From positions 1,922,001 to 1,986,000 of the forward strand of contig NZ_CP021431.1 in NCBI RefSeq assembly GCF_002158905.1: a stretch of DNA of 64,000 nt, written 5' to 3'. The notes under the pieces were generated by a model. It had not been told where the DNA came from, searched no databases, and worked only from the letters and a program-made list of their open reading frames with translations. The stretch's first letter is position 1; the number at the start of each line of letters is the position of its first letter. The DNA is from Yoonia vestfoldensis (GTDB lineage Bacteria > Pseudomonadota > Alphaproteobacteria > Rhodobacterales > Rhodobacteraceae). This document shows, one piece after another, positions 43,873-52,224 of this stretch. The position numbers and the translations under genes are program-made.

Positions 43873-44432
43873 CAGCCGATCCTCGTGCTGCGCGGCAAGG
43901 CGGCCAGCCGGTCGCCGCAGGTAAAGATGAAATCCAGCCCGCGCGGAAACAGTGCCGCATTGCGCTGGAACGGGGCGATATCGGGCAAGGACAGATGCGC
44001 CTGATCCTTGATCCCCGGCCCGCGCAAAACAGCACCTGAATTGGTCAGTTCTGGCAGTTCAATGATCAAGGTGGCGGATCTGTCGGGATATTCCGATGTG
44101 CCCAGCGCAAAGGCATCCAGCGGCAAGGCATCCCATGTGCCATAGGCGAATTGCGCCTTATCCGCCGCCACGCATGCCGCGCCACAGTGAAAGGTGATCC
44201 AGTCGCGCAAAGCTTGCGTGTCATGCCCGCCCCCCAGAAAAAGCGGCGTTTCAGGGTCACACAGCGTCAGCAAGGCGACACCGGCCGCGACGGAGGTTGG
44301 CGCAGGCGGCACAGCACCCGTCACCGACATGATCATGCCAGGCTGCGCCATCGCGGTCATGATCGCGCGAAAGGCATGGGCCGCATCCAGCGGCGCTGTG
44401 GCGAAGCCACCGTCAAGCACTTGGCTCTGCAT
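43872..44432 (-). CDS. phnH: C-P lyase subunit PhnH
   Basis: 186 residues from the ATG at 44432, preceded by GGAGAGGA. PhnH features: AHAFRAIMTAMAQPGMIMSV at the N-terminus, LLTLCDPETPLFLGG, GTSEYPDRSATLIIEL, LRGPGIKDQAHL and a RGLDFIFTCGDRLAALPRSTRI end. Structural subunit of the PhnGHIJ core. Its start overlaps the phnG stop (TGATG). Confidence 0.94.
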   Translation of the reverse strand: MQSQVLDGGFATAPLDAAHAFRAIMTAMAQPGMIMSVTGAVPPAPTSVAAGVALLTLCDPETPLFLGGGHDTQALRDWITFHCGAACVAADKAQFAYGTWDALPLDAFALGTSEYPDRSATLIIELPELTNSGAVLRGPGIKDQAHLSLPDIAPFQRNAALFPRGLDFIFTCGDRLAALPRSTRIG

Positions 44433-44886
44433 CAATCCTCTCCTCTGGCCATGGTAAAGAAATCGACCTTGGTGGCGGCGGCCTTGGCGGCGCGGGTGGC
44501 TTTGCGCGCGGCGGCAGCGTCACGCAAAGGGGACAGTATGGCGCGATCCACCTGCCCCGCCGCATCCGTCTGCATCAGCGCATCGATCAGCGCTGTCTGC
44601 AGCGCATGGGTCCGGTCGCGGCCCTGCACATAGCCATGCCCGACAGGGCCATCGGCCAGCCGGATGGATGCGCGGGTCACCGACATTTCGCCCAGATTGA
44701 AGGCGGCACCCACCGCCCCCGCACGTCCGCGCAGCATGACGGCCCCGATTTCAGGCGCGCGCAGCACGCGATAGGCGGGATCAAGACCCGCCGCCGCCCA
44801 AAGCTTGGCCAGCTCCCCGGGGGGGCCTTGGCCAGCAGGCTCAGCCTGTCTTTGCGGGCTGTTTCGGAATCGTCTGTCATCTGCAT
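44432..44886 (-). pseudogene. phnG: C-P lyase subunit PhnG, one-base frameshift
   Basis: The N-terminus (MQMTDDSETARKDRLSLLAKAPPG, from 44886) and the rest (ELAKLWAAAGLDPAYRVLRAPEIG to ARGED) are in different frames. They meet at a C4-G7 run (44815-44825 on the plus strand; C7-G4 on the coding strand). One extra G would give a continuous frame of about 151 codons, the normal PhnG length, with PPGELAKLW at the join. PhnG is needed for the core complex, so a sequencing error or frameshift rescue is as likely as a broken gene. Confidence 0.85.
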
Positions 44887-44922
44887 CTAGACACCTGCGG
44901 TCGGTTACTATACAACTAGACA
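44887..44922. promoter_or_regulatory. Operator candidate between phnG and phnF
   Basis: AT-rich stretch in the divergent phnG-phnF region containing GTTACTATACAAC (imperfect symmetry) and two copies of CTAGACA (44887-44893 and 44916-44922). GntR/HutC-type regulators such as PhnF bind TATAC-containing palindromes. The link to PhnF is inferred from position. Confidence 0.45.
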
Positions 44923-44974
44923 AATGATAGCCGAACCACCCCCGCCTGCCAATCCCTGCAAATGTGAAACTTCC

Positions 44975-45697
44975 ATGACACGCACCCCGATCTGGAAAGC
45001 CATCGCCACCAGCCTGCGCGACGAGATCGCCGATGGCATCCACCGCCCCGGTGACAAACTGCCGACCGAAGCCGCCCTTGCCACGCGTTTCGGCGTGAAC
45101 CGCCACACGGTGCGCCAAGCGCTGGCGGGGCTGGCTGCCGAAGCCTTGGTGCGCCCAAGGCGCGGTGCCGGTGTCTTTGTCACAGCCACCCCCACCGATT
45201 ACCCGATCGGGCCGCGTGTGCGATTCCACCAGAACCTGCGCGCCGCAGGGCGCAGCCCCACCAAACAGGTGCTGGCGCTGGATACCCGCGCGCCCAGCCC
45301 TGCCGAATGCGCGGCCCTTGGCATCGCGGATGGGCCTGTGCATGTCTATGAAGGCCTGTCGCTGGCCGATGGTCAGGTGATCGCGCTGTTCCGCTCGGTC
45401 TTTGCGGCGGCGCGGTTTCCCGACCTTCTGACCCATCTGCGCGCTGATCCCTCTGTCACCGCCGCCCTGCGCGCCTGTGGCATCAGCGATTACACCCGCG
45501 CCAGCACGCGGATCACCGCCAAACTGGCCAGCGCGACCCAGGCGCTGCATCTGCAAATCAGCGAAGGCGCGCCGATCCTGCGCACCAGCAGCATCAATAT
45601 CGACGCCACGGGCACCCCAATCGAGGCCGGGCTGACATGGTTCGCAGGCGACCGGGTCACGCTGACCTTATCGGATCATGAAACGTCACAAGGGTGA
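44975..45697 (+). CDS. phnF: Phosphonate operon GntR-family regulator PhnF
   Basis: 240 residues from the ATG at 44975 (MTRTPIWKAIATSLRDEI); an upstream ATG adds an unlikely proline-rich leader. GntR wHTH (LPTEAALATRFGVNRHTVRQALAGLAAEALVRPRRGAGVFV) and a HutC/UTRA ligand domain ending SINIDATGTPIEAGLTWFAGDRVTLTL. It diverges from phnG-N and probably represses it. It is followed by the second phnM. Confidence 0.94.
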   Translation: MTRTPIWKAIATSLRDEIADGIHRPGDKLPTEAALATRFGVNRHTVRQALAGLAAEALVRPRRGAGVFVTATPTDYPIGPRVRFHQNLRAAGRSPTKQVLALDTRAPSPAECAALGIADGPVHVYEGLSLADGQVIALFRSVFAAARFPDLLTHLRADPSVTAALRACGISDYTRASTRITAKLASATQALHLQISEGAPILRTSSINIDATGTPIEAGLTWFAGDRVTLTLSDHETSQG

Positions 45698-45745
45698 CAT
45701 ACTCGGACGCTATCAGCGACAAAAGATTTCAGCTTGAGCAGTAAA

Positions 45746-46933
45746 ATGGCACCCATGCATATGATGCGCCTGACCGGGGCGCAGGTTCTTTCCGACGGCG
45801 GCTTTGGCCAAGACGATCTCTGGGTCGACGGGCCGCTGCTGGCGCAGCCCGCCGCCGCCCCTGACCGGCAGATCGACCTGTCGGGCTATCTGGTGCTGCC
45901 CGGCATCATTGATCTGCATGGCGATGCGTTTGAACGGCATCTGGCCCCGCGCCCCTCGGCCCCATTTCCGGCCCAGATCGGCCTGCAATCGGTGGATCGT
46001 GATGCGGCATCCAGCGGTGTGACAACGGCCTGGATGGCGCAAAGCTGGGGCTGGGAAGGCGGCGCGCGCAGTCCCGATTTCGCGGTGCAATTCATGCGCG
46101 ATCTGGCGGCTTACAAGCCCCGCGCGCTGACCGATCTGCGCATCCAGCTGCGCTGTGAAACCTATACCGTGGATACCGCCGACCAGCTGATCGCCGCGCT
46201 GCGCGCCTATGGAATCGATTACGTCATCTTCAACGATCATCTGGGCGAAGCTTTGGACATGATCAAGACCGACCCCGAGGCGCTGTCGGTCTGGGCCAAA
46301 CGCGGCGGGCGTGATCTGGCGGGGTTCATCCGGCTGTTGCAGGACACCAAGGCGCTGTCGGCCCGGGTGCCACGCTACCTTTGCACGCTGGCGGCAGCCT
46401 TTGACGAATGCGGCGTCAAATACGGCAGCCATGATGACCATGATGCCGCAACGCGCGATTATTACGGCATGATCGGCGCGAAAATCTGCGAATTCCCGAC
46501 CCGCCATGCGCCTGCCAGCGTGGCCAAGGCCAATGGCGATCCGGTGCTGATGGGCGCGCCCAATGTCGTGCGCGGCGGGTCGCAATCGGGCAATATCGCC
46601 GCGACCGACCTGATCCGCGCGGGGCTTTGTGATGCGCTGGTGTCGGATTACCATTACCCGTCACTGGCCAATGCGGCCTTTACGCTGGCCGATAGCGATA
46701 TCCTGCCCCTGGGCCGCGCATGGGAGATGATCTCGACCAATCCCGCCCGCATCATGGGGCTGGAGGATCGCGGCGTGATCGCCCCCGGCAAACGCGCCGA
46801 TCTGGTGATCTGCAACGCCCAGACCCGCATGATCGAAGGCACGCTGGCCGCAGGCCGCTGGTCGCATCTCTGCGGGGATCTGGCCGACCGGATCAGCAGC
46901 GCACCCGCGCGTATGGCCCATGCGGCCGAGTGA
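45746..46933 (+). CDS. phnM: PhnM-like amidohydrolase (copy 2)
   Basis: 395 residues from the ATG at 45746; an in-frame TTG at 45734 is an alternative. Amidohydrolase motifs: LPGIIDLHGDAFERHLAPRPSAPFPAQIG, IFNDHLGEALDM, YGSHDDHDAATRDYYG, MGAPNVVRGGSQSGN and SDYHYPSL. The metal pair is HGD where copy 1 has HTD, and the sequence is well diverged, so it may act on a different ribose triphosphate intermediate. It runs on from phnF and ends exactly where the converging transferase gene ends. Confidence 0.9.
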   Translation: MAPMHMMRLTGAQVLSDGGFGQDDLWVDGPLLAQPAAAPDRQIDLSGYLVLPGIIDLHGDAFERHLAPRPSAPFPAQIGLQSVDRDAASSGVTTAWMAQSWGWEGGARSPDFAVQFMRDLAAYKPRALTDLRIQLRCETYTVDTADQLIAALRAYGIDYVIFNDHLGEALDMIKTDPEALSVWAKRGGRDLAGFIRLLQDTKALSARVPRYLCTLAAAFDECGVKYGSHDDHDAATRDYYGMIGAKICEFPTRHAPASVAKANGDPVLMGAPNVVRGGSQSGNIAATDLIRAGLCDALVSDYHYPSLANAAFTLADSDILPLGRAWEMISTNPARIMGLEDRGVIAPGKRADLVICNAQTRMIEGTLAAGRWSHLCGDLADRISSAPARMAHAAE

Positions 46934-47548
46934 TCATTCGTAACGGTCGAGGAACTCTTCGGCGCGCAGCTGGCGGAAATCATCCAAAGCCGCGCGCAGC
47001 CGGTCATGCGGCCAGTCCCACCAGGCCAGCGCCATCATCCGGTCGGCGATGGCATCGCTGAACCGCGCGCGCAATGGTGTCGCAGGGATGCCCGCAACGA
47101 TCATGTAAGGGGCCACATCCTTGGTCACGATGGCCCCGCTCGCGACAACCGCGCCATGGCCGATCGTCACCTCGGGCCGGATCTGCGCGCCATGGCCGAT
47201 CCAGGTGTCATGGCCGATCATTGTGCGGCGGCTGCGCCTATGGGCGAACCAATCGGCATCATCAGCCGCATCGTCAAAGTAAGACGCGGACCGATAGTGA
47301 AAGTGATGCAGGCTGGCCTTGTCCATCGGGTGGTCGGTGGCGCCGATCCGCACAAAGGCCGCGATATTGGCGAATTTGCCCAAGGTGGTATTGGCAATGT
47401 CGGCAAAGCGGTCGCAATAGCTGTAATCGCCGATACTGCTATGGGCGATGCGGCTACCCTGCCCGATCTCGACATAGGCGCCGAAACTGGCATCATTGAT
47501 GCTGCAATCCGCATGGATGAAGGGCGCATCCGCTGTCAATCTTGCCAT
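46934..47548 (-). CDS. Hexapeptide-repeat transferase of the phosphonate locus
   Basis: 204 residues from the ATG at 47548, overlapping the phnE stop. Left-handed beta-helix repeats: SFGAYVEIGQGSRIAHSSIGDYSYCDRFADIANTTLGKFANIAAFVRIG, then TMIGHDTWIGHGAQIRPEVTIGHGAVVASGAIVTKDVAPYMIVAGIPATPLR. The catalytic-type histidine of xenobiotic acetyltransferases may be in NAT-like HFHY. This family recurs in phn operons and may acylate aminophosphonates before cleavage. Last gene of phnC-D-E-E. Confidence 0.88.
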   Translation of the reverse strand: MARLTADAPFIHADCSINDASFGAYVEIGQGSRIAHSSIGDYSYCDRFADIANTTLGKFANIAAFVRIGATDHPMDKASLHHFHYRSASYFDDAADDADWFAHRRSRRTMIGHDTWIGHGAQIRPEVTIGHGAVVASGAIVTKDVAPYMIVAGIPATPLRARFSDAIADRMMALAWWDWPHDRLRAALDDFRQLRAEEFLDRYE

Positions 47549-48876
47549 CAATGTCCGCCTTCATCGCCTTTGATCAGCTTGCGCCGCAGCCAGCCTGAAA
47601 CGGTATCCATCACCATCACCATGATCACGATCAGGATGATGTAATAGGTCACCTTTTCCCAATCGTTCTGGGTCTGCATCGCCTGTGTCAAGAACAACCC
47701 GATCCCGCCGCCGGTGATCGCGCCGATGATCGTGGCGCTGCGGGTGTTGGATTCAAAATAGTAAAGGATCTGCGATAACAGGATCGGCGTCACCTGCGGG
47801 ATCACCCCGAAACGATAGCGTTGCACAGGTTTTGCGCCGGTGGATTGCACGCCTTCGATCTGCTTTTCATCGACGTTTTCCAAGGCTTCGGAAAAGCTTT
47901 TGCCGAAACTGCCGGTATCCGTGACAAGGATCGCCAGCGCCCCGGTCAAAGGGCCGGGCCCAAAGGCGCGGCTGAGGATGATGGTCCAGATCAGCCCGTC
48001 CACCCCGCGCACGAAATCGAACACCCGGCGCACCGCAAAGCGCAGCGCCACGACCGGCGCAAAGTTCTTGGCCGCCAGAAAGGCCAGCGGCAAAGCGATG
48101 ATCGCCGCGCCAAAGGTGCCAAGGAAAGCCATCAGCACGGTTTCGCCCAAAGCCCAGATCACATCCGTGTGCCGCCAGAGCGTGTTATTCCAGAAATCCT
48201 GCCATGCGCCCGCGATATTGCTGCGCGCGGGGTCGATCTGATCGCCGAACAGGATATCACCCAGCCCTGCGCCGTGATACGGGCTGGTCAGCGTGAAAAA
48301 GAACAGCTCCCATCCGGTGGAATAGCGGAACACCTCGGCCTTGGATCTTGTATAGGTCAGCCGCCCCGCATCGGTGGTGATCGACACGCGGGTGTCAGAG
48401 GCATTGACCCAGTCAGGGGCCGGATCGGGCAGGTTTGTCACCACCACGCCATCCACCAGCTGCAAGGTGATCGTGTCGAAATCGGGGCTTTCAAAGGTGA
48501 CCCGCGTATCATCAAGATAGCGCACAAGGTTCCCGCCGCCGAGGTCCACCACCATATTGGTGCCATCGACGCTGACCCAATCGGGATATTCCCCTGCCGG
48601 ATAGGTGCCAGCCCGCGATCCTTCGATGGCAAAGGACAATTCCGCATCGCGGTTGTCGCGCACGACATGGGTCTTGTAGCTATAGGCATCGGCCACCAGC
48701 GTGCGGGCATTGTCCATCCGCGCGCGATCGGCCAGACCCGCCACGTCGAAGGCGATGAAGACATAGACGAAATAGGCAAAGATCACGGCCGGCACGGCAA
48801 GGGCCACACGTTTCTTGCGGGCGAACAGATCGGCGGTCTGCGCGCGCAGATCGCCATTGGTGGATAGCATCGTCAT
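47548..48876 (-). CDS. phnE: Phosphonate ABC permease PhnE (long form with ectodomain)
   Basis: 442 residues, much longer than its 290-residue neighbour. The first helix (VALAVPAVIFAYFVYVFIAFDV) is followed by about 170 mostly beta-like polar residues that should be periplasmic. A PhnE core then has the permease loop ENVDEKQIEGVQSTGAKPVQRYRFGVIPQVTP and GAITGGGIGLFLTQAM. It forms the channel with the other PhnE. Overlaps that gene by 4 bases. Confidence 0.93.
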   Translation of the reverse strand: MTMLSTNGDLRAQTADLFARKKRVALAVPAVIFAYFVYVFIAFDVAGLADRARMDNARTLVADAYSYKTHVVRDNRDAELSFAIEGSRAGTYPAGEYPDWVSVDGTNMVVDLGGGNLVRYLDDTRVTFESPDFDTITLQLVDGVVVTNLPDPAPDWVNASDTRVSITTDAGRLTYTRSKAEVFRYSTGWELFFFTLTSPYHGAGLGDILFGDQIDPARSNIAGAWQDFWNNTLWRHTDVIWALGETVLMAFLGTFGAAIIALPLAFLAAKNFAPVVALRFAVRRVFDFVRGVDGLIWTIILSRAFGPGPLTGALAILVTDTGSFGKSFSEALENVDEKQIEGVQSTGAKPVQRYRFGVIPQVTPILLSQILYYFESNTRSATIIGAITGGGIGLFLTQAMQTQNDWEKVTYYIILIVIMVMVMDTVSGWLRRKLIKGDEGGH

Positions 48877-49745
48877 GCCTGATACCCCTTGACCAATCGG
48901 TTACGGTAATGGCTGGAAATCTGGTCGAAAAACACGATCGTCAGGAACAGCAGCACGAAAATCGCCGCCGCCAGGTCGAACCGGCCCATGCCGAATGTCA
49001 TCGCATTGCGCAGCTCGTAGCCGATACCGCCCGCCCCGACAAAGCCAAGGATGGCCGAGGCGCGGATGTTGATTTCAAACCGCATCAATGTGTAGCTGAG
49101 GTAATTGGGCGCCACCTGCGGGATCACGCCCAGCAGCATCCGCTGTGACCAGTTCGCCCCGACCGAGGCCAGCCCCTCGACCGGTTTGAGATCGGCATTT
49201 TCGGCGACTTCGGAAAACAGCTTGCCCAGCGCGCCTGCGGTGTGAAAGGCAATCGCGATCATCGCGGGGATCGGCCCGCCGCCAAGAATGAAGATCAGCA
49301 CCAGCGCGATCACGATTTCAGGCAGCGCGCGCATGATATCCATGATCCGGCGGAACAGCGGGATCAGCCGGGGCCATTTTGCAAGGCCACGCGTCGACAG
49401 CAGCGACAGCACCAGCCCCAGCAAGGCCCCGACCAGCGTCGACACAGCCGCGATATTGATCGTCTCGATCAGCGCGGGGAAATAGGTGGCCAGATTGGCA
49501 GGCATCCGGTCGATCCGGTCCCAGGCTTCCGAGATCACGCCGATGGGAAAGTCGAAAACGCGCGGCAGCCCTTCCCAGAAACCGCCAGCGCTGCGCGCAT
49601 CCACGGTCTGAAAGCCCGTGACCATCAAGACAATAAAGATCGCCAGAATAATCCCGCCATAGGCGCGTCTGCGGCGCGTCATCGCCATGTAATTGTCACG
49701 CATCGACTGCGTGCCCAAAGAAGTGGATGCGGAAAGTTCTGCCAT
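48873..49745 (-). CDS. phnE: Phosphonate ABC permease PhnE
   Basis: 290 residues with six predicted helices. The PhnE-type coupling loop is ENADLKPVEGLASVGANWSQRMLLGVIPQVAPNYLSY, followed by FVGAGGIGYEL. A hairpin terminator with six Ts lies between phnD and this gene, so it is transcribed by read-through. Confidence 0.94.
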   Translation of the reverse strand: MAELSASTSLGTQSMRDNYMAMTRRRRAYGGIILAIFIVLMVTGFQTVDARSAGGFWEGLPRVFDFPIGVISEAWDRIDRMPANLATYFPALIETINIAAVSTLVGALLGLVLSLLSTRGLAKWPRLIPLFRRIMDIMRALPEIVIALVLIFILGGGPIPAMIAIAFHTAGALGKLFSEVAENADLKPVEGLASVGANWSQRMLLGVIPQVAPNYLSYTLMRFEINIRASAILGFVGAGGIGYELRNAMTFGMGRFDLAAAIFVLLFLTIVFFDQISSHYRNRLVKGYQA

Positions 49746-49761
49746 GTTTCTGCCTTGTCAT

Positions 49762-49794
49762 AAAAAAGGCGGGCCCGGCTGCTGCCGGACCCGC
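49762..49794 (-). terminator. Intrinsic terminator between phnD and phnE
   Basis: On the minus strand GCGGGTCCGG and CCGGGCCCGC form a 10-base stem (one G-T pair) with a 6-base loop, followed after one base by six Ts. It lies within the phnC-D-E-E operon and should reduce permease expression relative to PhnD. Confidence 0.78.
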
Positions 49795-49811
49795 TTTTGA
49801 TAGCTTTGGTC

Positions 49812-50714
49812 TTAGTTCATCTGGCTGCGACGAACCGCGATGATGGTCTCATAGGCCTCATGGCCGATGGGGGTGAAACCGGCGGTTTCGCCAGCGGCCA
49901 CACCATAAGCGCAGGCCTCGTCATTGGCATGCAGATTGGCGGTCAGCTCAAACATCGTCTGTTTGACATCCTCAGGCAGCGCGCTGCGCAGGACAATCGG
50001 GCCTTCGGGGATCGGTTTGGATTTCCAGATTTCGACCAGATCGTTCATATCGACCAGACCGGCATCGGATGCACGGCGCAAAGCACCCGAATTATAGCCG
50101 TCTTCCCAGTCACCCAGACCGTCAGCCCAGGTCACGCCGCCCGCGATATCGCCATTGGCGACAGCGACGATGGTCTGTTCATGGCCACCCGTGAACACCA
50201 CGTCAGAGAAGAATTCACCCGGCTCCATCGGGTAACCGGCGGCGGGAATTTCCACCAGCGGGATCAGATAGCCAGAGGTCGAATTCGGATCACCGAAACC
50301 AAAGACCTGACCTTCCATATCATCCAGCGAGGTGATGCCGCTGTCAGCGCGGGCAAAACCGATGGAATGATAGGTGAAAGACCCGTCAAGGTTGGTCTTC
50401 ACCAGCACGGGTTCGACCGCATCGGGGTCTTCGACATAGACGGCGGCATAGGCAGATGCGCCCAGCCAGGCCATGTCCAGCGTGCCACCGATCAGGCCCT
50501 GGATGACGCCGTTGTAATCAGCGGCGGTGAACAGGCGGGTCGGCACGCCCAGCGCTTCTTCGGCATAGGCGCGGAAACATTCGTTGGATGCCAGACGGTC
50601 CTGTGCGTTTTCGCCGCCCAGCAGGCCGATGCGGAATTCGCTGATCGTATCCTGCGCAAAGGCAGGGGCTGTCAGGGCAGTCGTCATCAAGGCAGTTGCA
50701 ATCAACTTTTTCAT
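49812..50714 (-). CDS. phnD: Phosphonate-binding protein PhnD
   Basis: 300 residues. Signal peptide MKKLIATALMTTALTAPAFA-QD. Family features: FRIGLLGGENAQDRLASNECFRAYAEEALGVPTRLFTAADYNGVIQGL, DMAWLGASAYAAVY and DPNSTSGYLIP. It binds phosphonates in the periplasm. A short hairpin (50738-50752) lies between it and phnC. Confidence 0.95.
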   Translation of the reverse strand: MKKLIATALMTTALTAPAFAQDTISEFRIGLLGGENAQDRLASNECFRAYAEEALGVPTRLFTAADYNGVIQGLIGGTLDMAWLGASAYAAVYVEDPDAVEPVLVKTNLDGSFTYHSIGFARADSGITSLDDMEGQVFGFGDPNSTSGYLIPLVEIPAAGYPMEPGEFFSDVVFTGGHEQTIVAVANGDIAGGVTWADGLGDWEDGYNSGALRRASDAGLVDMNDLVEIWKSKPIPEGPIVLRSALPEDVKQTMFELTANLHANDEACAYGVAAGETAGFTPIGHEAYETIIAVRRSQMN

Positions 50715-50765
50715 ATCAGTCTCTCTTGGTTGGATGCGCCCCGTGGCGGGGCACGGGGGGAAAGG

Positions 50766-51584
50766 TCACAGAGCGGCGGCTTTTTCCATCAAGGCCGCAG
50801 CCGCAGCGCTTTGTTCGATCTGGGTCGAGGTCATGCTTTCGGAAAAGCTGTCATCGGCCCCGTAAATGTCGCGGGCCACGCCGGTGGTCAGCTGCTCGGG
50901 CGTGCCGTCAAAGACGATCCGCCCGTCGCGCATCCCGATCACGCGGTCGCAGTAACGCCGCGCGGTATCCAGCGTATGCAGGTTGGCGATGACCATGCGC
51001 CCGTCTTCTTCGTGAATGTCGCGCAGGGCCTGCATCACGACCTGCGCATTCATCGGGTCCAGCGACGCGATCGGTTCATCCGCCAGAATGATCCGCGGGT
51101 CCTGCATCAGCGCGCGGGCAATGGCGACGCGCTGCTGTTGGCCACCCGACAAAGCCTCGGCCCGTTTGGGCGCATGGGCGGCCATGCCAAGACGGTCAAG
51201 GATATCAATCGCCTTATGGATATCGGGGGTTGGATAAAGGTTGAACATCGTGGCCAGCGTGGACTGCCGGTTCAGCGTGCCATGCAGCACGTTGGACACG
51301 ACATCCATGCGCGGCACCAGATTGAACTGCTGGAAAATCATCGCGCATTGCGATTGCCAGCTGCGTTTGGCCGCGCCGCGCAGGGCGGTCACATCCAGCC
51401 CGTCAAAGGTGATCTGCCCCGATGTCGCATCCGACAGCCGGTTGAGGATGCGCAACAGCGTCGATTTACCCGCGCCGGACCGCCCGATGATGCCGATCAT
51501 CATCGGCTTGTCCACGGTGAAACTGGCCGCGCTGACAGCCGTGTTCGCACCGAAAGTCTTTGTCACTTTGTCAAATTTCAGCAT
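50766..51584 (-). CDS. phnC: Phosphonate ABC transporter ATP-binding protein PhnC
   Basis: 272 residues from the ATG at 51584 (a TTG two codons earlier is possible). Walker [10 protein letters not shown], signature [15 protein letters not shown], Walker [15 protein letters not shown]-loop NLHTL. First gene of phnC-D-E-E. I looked for, but did not find, a convincing PhoB box upstream. Confidence 0.95.
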   Translation of the reverse strand: MLKFDKVTKTFGANTAVSAASFTVDKPMMIGIIGRSGAGKSTLLRILNRLSDATSGQITFDGLDVTALRGAAKRSWQSQCAMIFQQFNLVPRMDVVSNVLHGTLNRQSTLATMFNLYPTPDIHKAIDILDRLGMAAHAPKRAEALSGGQQQRVAIARALMQDPRIILADEPIASLDPMNAQVVMQALRDIHEEDGRMVIANLHTLDTARRYCDRVIGMRDGRIVFDGTPEQLTTGVARDIYGADDSFSESMTSTQIEQSAAAAALMEKAAAL

Positions 51585-51759
51585 GTCCAACCCCTGTTGT
51601 CTGGCGGTGGGATAGTGCTGCTGGGATTCACATTTGTGTCGCTTTCACGAAGTTTATGTAACGCGCGCGCCAAGACAGCCCCGCGCTGCTGTCGCAAAGA
51701 CCGTTGCCCCGGGCGCGGCTTTGCCCGATGTTGGGGCAGGCAACCGCAGGTAAGACCCG

Positions 51760-52224
51760 ATGAAACGTATCACGATGACCCTGGATGATGATCTTTTGGC
51801 GGCGCTTGATGCGCATATGGATGCGTCGGGTGCGACCAACCGTTCAGAGGCGATCCGCGATCTAGTCGCGCGCAGCCTGTCGCCAGAGGCCCCCGATGAC
51901 GCGACCTGCCTTGGCATTGCCAGCTATACGATCGAACCCGATATCCGCGATCTGGGGCGCAAAGTGCCGCAGGTCCGGCAGGATCATCACGACCGTTTCG
52001 CCGCCGCCCTGTCGGTGCCGGTGGATCATTCCACCTCGCTCGAGGTTGCGGTGCTGAAAGGGTCAGTGGCCGAGGTCACAGCCATCGCCAATGCCTTGTT
52101 TCTGGAACGCGGCGTGCGCCACGGGCGGTTGGCGCTGGTGCCGGTGGTGGTCGAGGATCACAGCCACGCCCATGGCAATGGCGCGCCACATCGCCATGCC
52201 AAGGTGGTCAACCGGTTTCAGTGA
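51760..52224 (+). CDS. NikR-type ribbon-helix-helix regulator lacking nickel ligands
   Basis: 154 residues. The N-terminal ribbon-helix-helix (KRITMTLDDDLLAALDAHMDASGATNRSEAIRDLVARSL) and C-terminal ACT-type domain (SLEVAVLKGS, FLERGVRHGRL) are clearly NikR. Aligned to E. coli NikR by eye, the four high-affinity nickel ligands H76, H87, H89 and C95 are Q74, S85, P87 and S93 here. The protein instead ends in a histidine-rich tail (EDHSHAHGNGAPHRHAK). No nickel transporter gene is nearby and no standard NikR palindrome is visible. It may sense another metal or none. Its 3' end overlaps the converging arsJ by 7 bases. Confidence 0.87.
   Translation: MKRITMTLDDDLLAALDAHMDASGATNRSEAIRDLVARSLSPEAPDDATCLGIASYTIEPDIRDLGRKVPQVRQDHHDRFAAALSVPVDHSTSLEVAVLKGSVAEVTAIANALFLERGVRHGRLALVPVVVEDHSHAHGNGAPHRHAKVVNRFQ

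Noticed and set aside
44432..45556. A 374-codon minus-strand frame covering phnG
   Set aside because: Only its last ~130 codons are PhnG; the first part is antisense to phnF and begins there by chance. The true phnG start is in another frame at 44886.
51591..51759. Possible PhoB box or NikR operator between phnC and nikR
   Set aside because: I looked for two CTGTCAT-like half-sites 11 bases apart and for GTATGA-N16-TCATAC; nothing matched well.
49797..51788. A 663-codon plus-strand frame opposite phnC and phnD
   Set aside because: Antisense to two clear genes with all family motifs on the other strand; composition is typical of a shadow frame.
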